64,000 nt of DNA from Chamaelirium japonicum. Lineage: Eukaryota > Streptophyta > Magnoliopsida > Liliales > Melanthiaceae. Every line of letters starts with the position of its first letter. Position 1 is the stretch's first letter. The notes below the pieces were generated by a model that was not told where the DNA came from, did no database searches, and saw only the letters and a program-made list of their open reading frames with translations. Of the stretch, positions 59,285-64,000 are shown piece by piece. The DNA is taken from positions 62,001 through 126,000 of the forward strand of contig CANTAL010000022.1 of NCBI GenBank assembly GCA_947650365.1, in the 5' to 3' direction. A program made the position numbers and the translations under genes.

Positions 59285-59565
59285 TCCTTAAAAAATAGAT
59301 ATTTTTGCATACACACCACTGACAAACATTGATATTACATAGAACACCTCTTTAAGTTTTACTAATAACCCCCCTAACATATTCTTATATTTAATAAGCA
59401 CAGGATTGGGGGTGGGGGGTACGTAAAATCATATGTGGGATTTTTTATTAAATGTCAGAATATATCAGGGGTTTATTAATAAAACTTAAAATAGGGGTGT
59501 TTTATGTAATATTAATATTTGTCAGGGAGGTGTATATAAAAATTCCTAAAAAATAAGAAGAAAAT
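59285..59565. mobile_element. Fold-back MITE with ~100-bp arms
   Basis: CCTTAAAAAATAGATATTTTTG, ACACCACTGACAAACATT, ACATAGAACACCTCTTTAAG and ACTAATAACCCCCCTAACAT at the left are inverted in the right arm (ATATCAGGGGTTTATTAATA, AAATAGGGGTGTTTTATGTA, AATATTTGTCAGGGAGGTGT). Short loop near 59400-59450. No ORF. Confidence 0.75.
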
Positions 59566-59789
59566 TTGGGTATTGTGTACATTGATCAACACGTACAAAT
59601 GTATACTGTATACCTGAAAATTTTCACTTATCATTTTTTTGGGAGTAAAGTGTCAAAGGACCTTGACCAGAGATCAATTTAGTGTTAAGGACTGACAAAG
59701 AGATGCTTTAATAGTAGATCCCTCTAGTTGGAAAATATCCATTTTACCCCTATATGTGGGGCACAAGGAAATCATGTGAAGAATAAGAT

Positions 59790-60700
59790 TCGGTGATTTC
59801 TCTATAGCAATTTGCTACAAGGATTTCATTGTAGCAATTCTTTTGTACAAAAAATATTCTTAAAAAATAATTTGCTTTAGTGGTTTCACTGTAGCAAAGA
59901 GTAACAATTGCTACAATGGTAGCAAGAGTACCAATTGGGTGATGGAAGAGTAATAATTGCTACAGTGATTTCACTCTAGCAATACCTTTTCAAGATTTCT
60001 CCAAAAAAAAATAATTTGCTAAATCACTCTAGCAAAGAGTAATAAGTCGAAAATAAAGAGTAACAATTGCTATAGTGGTAGAGTAACAATTTAGTGATTG
60101 AAAAGTAACAATTACTACAGTGAATTCACTGTAGCAAAAAAAATATTGAGATTATTAAAAAAAATAAAAAAAATTGCTACGATAATTTTATTGTAGCAAA
60201 GAGTAACAATTCGGAAGTGAAGAGTGACAATTGCTACAGTGATAGTGAGAATAACAATTCGGTGATTAAAGAGTAACAATTGCTATAGTGATTTCACTAT
60301 AGCAAAATTTTTTTAAGATTTTTCAAAGAAAATGCTACAATGCTTTCACTATAGCAAAGAGTAACAAGCCAAAAATAAAGAGTAACAATTGCTACAGTGG
60401 TAGAGTAACAATTCAGTGATTGAAGAGTAGCAAATGCTTCAATGATTTCACTATAGCACAAAAATTTATCGAGTTTCTCAAAAAATTGCTATAGTGGTCT
60501 CACGACTCTCACGGTAGAAAATAGTAACAATTCGCAAGTGAAGAGTAACAATTGCAACAGTGGTAACGAGAATAACAATTCGGTGATTGAAGAGTAACAA
60601 TTGCTATAGTGACTTCATTATTGCAAAAAAAAATTCTCGGTATTTCTCAAAAAAAAAAAAATTGGTGATTTCATTATAAGAGTAACAATTTAAAAATGAA
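59790..60700. repeat. Higher-order hairpin array (~160-bp units, ~321-bp dimers)
   Basis: GCTACAGTGATTTCACTGTAGC-type hairpins (10-bp arms, 2-nt loop) alternate with AAGAGTAACAATTG. The anchor (G)AGTAA recurs at 59899, 60037, 60201, 60359 and 60522. Units with ATAAAGAGTAAC...GGTAGAGTAAC (60037, 60359) alternate with units with TTCG.AAGTGAAGAG...GAATAACAATTCGG (60201, 60522). Flanking GGACTTGCT/GGACTTATTGCTAAGTCC at 60760-60880. Non-coding. Confidence 0.7.
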
Positions 60701-60889
60701 GAGTAACAATTGCATATTTTAGTATTAGGGACATTTTTGTTATTTAAAAGGGGGAAAAGTCAATAGAGGGACTTGCTCTAGAGCATCTTTTTTCGAAAGG
60801 GACTTAGTGCAAAACTTTCTTATTGCTGATCCTTTAGCTATAAATGATCTCCTTAAAGGACTTATTGCTAAGTCCTCCCCTTTTTTAGA

Positions 60890-60969
60890 AGTAAAATTTC
60901 ACCTATCATAAGACTAACATAAATAATGTTAGGGGGAGGGGTCAAATGAATGTGTGTGTGCGCGTACAC

Positions 60970-61011
<42 letters not shown>

Positions 61012-62054
61012 GAAGATGTTTCTCAAATTATTACAGAGAGGTATATAATTGATCATAATTTTATTACAAACAGTAGTATGAATGGCATGAGTAGCATAAA
61101 ATAATGGCCATTGCCATTTAAACATACAAAGGGACATGATCGTAGACAAAATGTCGACGTGGGGAGCACCGATCGACCAACGGTCACTGCCGCCAACCCA
61201 GCATTGTCCGATGGCTCCCACGTATATCCCTTTGTATGTTCGAGTAGCATTTTCTTAAAAATATTTATATCATAAAATGAAAAAAAAATTTAAATGTTAT
61301 TAAAAATATATCTTACTATTATACTAGCTATATGAAAAACTTAATTAGAAAAATAATTATCTGACAACCACGTTGCAAGATGGGTAATTAAATCAGTTAA
61401 CAACTTTCATGTGAAATGTCGGGTTCAATCTGTCTTAAACTAAAACGTCTTAACCCTAAATAATCAAAGTCTGAAATACATACAAGTTGATCCCGTCATG
61501 TCCAGAACCCATAAATCGATATTCAAACTACCGTTTTTTAACTCGGTAAGTATACGTAATATCGATTTTAGCGACCGTCGAGAAATAAAAGGGACAGTCG
61601 GCTATCAGATGATCACTCTTGGAATTACATATTTCTCATATATAACAAGTATAATAGTAAAGTGTTTTTTAAAGTATTATTTTTAAAAAAATCCAAAAAA
61701 AAAAATATGCACAAGCTAACATGAAGCTTTGACAAACCCCATCTCTGTGACAAGATGAGTTTGTCTGTTTGATCATATAAGAACTAATTGATACTGCATC
61801 CATGCCCGTGCTAGAAAAAATAGGTGCAAGAAAATCGAAGACTGAGGAGAGGAGGCGATCCATCTGTAGAAGAGAAGGTGAAAGGAAAGCAAAAGAAAAC
61901 AAAAGCATTCCAGGGTCTATCATCAGATTCCTCAGCTCCATCTCCAAGACCAAAAGAGACTCACAAAGAATCCTCTCTCTCTCTCTCTCCAAATGAAAGT
62001 AAGAAAGAATCAACCTCTCTCTCTCTCTCCAAAAGAGTACGAAAGAATCAACCC

Positions 62055-62090
<36 letters not shown>

Positions 62091-62563
62091 CTCGAATTCT
62101 TCGTTCAATCGAATGCTGACAGTCCTGCACCCCATTACTCTTACAGAGACCACCACCTTTTCCAGACCACCAAAATCATGCTACACTGCAACTAATTATT
62201 GCCGAAAGCCCTACCCATGAGAGATGATCACAGAGATTCTTGCAGGCTTCCCATTAAAATCTAGTCCTCCTCCTCAACAGACGGTGAGATCGATCAGGAG
62301 CTCTGCTGATAGATGTGAGAGTTCCATTTCCTCACAACAGTCTGAACAACAAATAACAAACCAATATATTCAAACGTTCCCATCCATCCAATTTAACAGG
62401 AAAAATACTACTCAACCAGACCAAAATAAAAAAAAATTGACAGACCCAATCACAGCCGTCCGTTGCACCCAGGCCCGACCAGTGAATCACACTCAGCCCC
62501 CACAGGCAGGCAGACCTTTTGTCTCGTTGAATAGCACTCCATCTCCAAACCCATAACAGACCC

Positions 62564-62609
<46 letters not shown>

Positions 62610-62740
62610 GAGAGAGAGAACAGAATCGAACAAAAGGCAACTAAATTCTCATTCCCAGACCCATTAGAGGTTACATGTAAAGAGAATTCAAAAACTATAG
62701 AGAGGCATATATCAAAATGCTTCTATTTCACCTATAATCA
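60890..62740. other. AT-rich and CT/GA-rich DNA downstream of the Dof gene
   Basis: (GA)n at 60975-61007, several CT/GA tracts at 61970-62090 and 62565-62620. No ORF with recognisable content. Confidence 0.45.
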
Positions 62741-62744
62741 TCAT

Positions 62745-62750
62745 TTTATT
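62745..62750 (-). terminator. Candidate poly(A) signal of the Dof gene
   Basis: TTTATT on + (AATAAA on the minus strand), about 260 nt downstream of the Dof stop codon. Position fits a plant 3' UTR; unproven. Confidence 0.3.
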
Positions 62751-63007
62751 GCATCCATACACCATTCAGTCCTTCACCTTTACAACAACAGAAACCCCAT
62801 TGAGGAGAGAGAGAGAGAGAGAGATCAAGAGAGAGAAAGAGAGAGAATCAGCAGCTAGCATCAAAATCACATATCGATCGCACCAGTCAATCACCCTTGT
62901 TAGCAATAGCATTCAATCAACCAAAATAGCTGCAAAAGAAACAAGATTTGATTTGAAAACCTCCCCCTTCCCATGTGCCCTCTCTCTCTCTCTTTCTCTC
63001 TCTCTCT

Positions 63008-64000
63008 CTAAGGCAGTGCAGTGAAGTGGTGCATGTCATTCCATGCTGCGACTCCATTCCAACTGTTGGTGGTGTTGTCGCTGGTGCTGTTGATGCCATT
63101 GTGGTTGGCGGCTATGTTAGTGTTGGTGTCGGCTACGGTGTAAGAAGAGGTCCCGAGAAACCAGGCTCTCGAGTCGGCGTCGCTCCCACAAACCTGATCA
63201 GCTCTCGAGTTCTCCGCCACTTGAAAGGAGATGGGCTCTTGTGGGTCGTCCATCAGAGTCGATGGAACAGCTGACACCGTACGGCTCTCCCTTTGAGCTC
63301 CCGCCTCTCCAAAGTACACGGCCAGCCGCTGCTGCTGCAGCTTCCAATGCAGATCTTGGTTGATGGAGCTCAGGGACTCGATGGAAGAGGCAAGGCTGCT
63401 GTGGGCGGTGTTGTTCACGGCAGCAGACGAGCCACCCATCTCGCTGTAAACCCCGAGGGTGGAGGACAGAGGGTGATTGAATCCCACCATGGAGGTGGAA
63501 ACCGCGGCAGGTGAGTAATCCCCAAAGGGGATGAACTGGTTGCTGCTGAGAACTCCGGGTGCGGTCGAAGTGTGCAGTTTCGAGAAAGGGAGCATGCCCA
63601 GCTGGAAGTCGACGGCCGCTGGTGCCGGTGAGAGCCCGGCGAGGAATTTCAGGCCGCCGCCGTAGCTGGGTTCGGGGAGGCCGGTGATAGGGTCGAAGGG
63701 ATCGAGGTGGATTCGCGATGATGAGGGGGACGAGGATGGCGCGGACGCCGACGATTTGCTCTTCTTGTTCTTCCGGCACCCGCCGCCGACGGGGACGTTG
63801 CGGAGGGCGCCCCCTTTGGTCCAGTACCGCCGGCAGGTCTTGCAGAAGTGCCGCGGCTGGGTGAGGCTGTAGTTGTTGTAGTAGCAGAATTTTGTGTTGG
63901 GGGAGTCGCAGCGTGGGCACTTGAGGTCGTGCTCCGGGGGGTGCAGCGCGGCTGTGGTTGCGGTGGTGGTGGTGGTGCTGCTCTTACGCGCTCGAGAACT
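63008..64000 (-). CDS. Dof zinc-finger transcription factor, 3' part (N-terminus off window)
   Basis: Continuous frame from the right edge to a stop at 63010-63008, 330 residues visible. The Dof domain covers visible residues about 26-77, with the CX2CX21CX2C zinc ligands at 28, 31, 53 and 56 (first Cys codon 63919-63917) and the signature [14 protein letters not shown], followed by [21 protein letters not shown] and a basic KNKKSKS tail. The rest is Ser/Asn/Pro-rich and ends [18 protein letters not shown]. Dof proteins are plant-specific nuclear factors that bind AAAG. No stop or frameshift, so probably functional. Which subgroup member it is was not decided. Confidence 0.95.
   Translation of the reverse strand, partial: SSRARKSSTTTTTATTAALHPPEHDLKCPRCDSPNTKFCYYNNYSLTQPRHFCKTCRRYWTKGGALRNVPVGGGCRKNKKSKSSASAPSSSPSSSRIHLDPFDPITGLPEPSYGGGLKFLAGLSPAPAAVDFQLGMLPFSKLHTSTAPGVLSSNQFIPFGDYSPAAVSTSMVGFNHPLSSTLGVYSEMGGSSAAVNNTAHSSLASSIESLSSINQDLHWKLQQQRLAVYFGEAGAQRESRTVSAVPSTLMDDPQEPISFQVAENSRADQVCGSDADSRAWFLGTSSYTVADTNTNIAANHNGINSTSDNTTNSWNGVAAWNDMHHFTALP

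Noticed and set aside
61669..62195. Ser/Leu or Arg/Glu-rich frames downstream of the Dof gene
   Set aside because: Produced by CT/GA tracts; no conserved motif.
63198..63920. Arg/Pro-rich minus-strand frame overlapping the Dof gene
   Set aside because: It is a GC-driven shadow frame; the Dof zinc finger lies in the other frame and continues through to 63008.

Overview
The window is nuclear DNA of a flowering plant. The two convincing host genes belong to plant families: a complete DUF868 gene at 31190-32053 (+) and the 3' part of a Dof zinc-finger transcription factor running off the right edge (63008-64000, -). Almost everything else is transposable elements and the simple and tandem repeats they carry. 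The species cannot be named from the sequence alone.

Layout. 1-4723 is the right end of a large Ty3/gypsy (Tat-lineage type) LTR retrotransposon: an antisense ORF, a 119-bp minisatellite and the 3' LTR. 6460-19484 is a complete relative in the same orientation, with a perfect 5-bp target-site duplication (AACCC). It has a 5' LTR, a primer-binding site, gag-protease-RT-RNase H-second RNase H-integrase with stops and frameshifts, an antisense ORF of three exons, a ~118-bp minisatellite and a 3' LTR. 21.8-27.7 kb is a cluster of fold-back elements separated by very long (TA)n, (CT)n and (GA)n tracts. 28.7-29.7 kb holds interleaved long inverted repeats. The DUF868 gene follows at about 30.8-32.4 kb.

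33.3-57.2 kb contains three TRIM-type miniature LTR elements (33335-33680 and 34693-35069 with 5-bp duplications; 56840-57226 rearranged). It also contains two minus-strand Ty1/copia elements with LTRs of only 134-141 bp (36734-41944 complete, 46386 to about 50940 lacking its 5' end), several non-autonomous elements with 8-bp duplications (44840-45394, 53299-54018), and a LINE 3' fragment (54187 to about 54790). 59.3-60.7 kb has a fold-back element and a higher-order array of short hairpins. The last kilobase is the Dof gene.

The most interesting content is in the two gypsy elements. Each carries, opposite to gag-pol, an additional gene with its own upstream TATA and G-box motifs. In the complete copy the three exons join in frame through two GT-AG introns of 88 and 75 bp. 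Beside it lies a minisatellite whose hairpin stem stays paired while its bases change between subfamilies. The second theme is a set of fold-back elements with different outer ends, a shared inner module and a consistent association with (TA)n tracts, recalling the rice Micron elements. Positions and base comparisons were read by eye; no alignment or database search was run.
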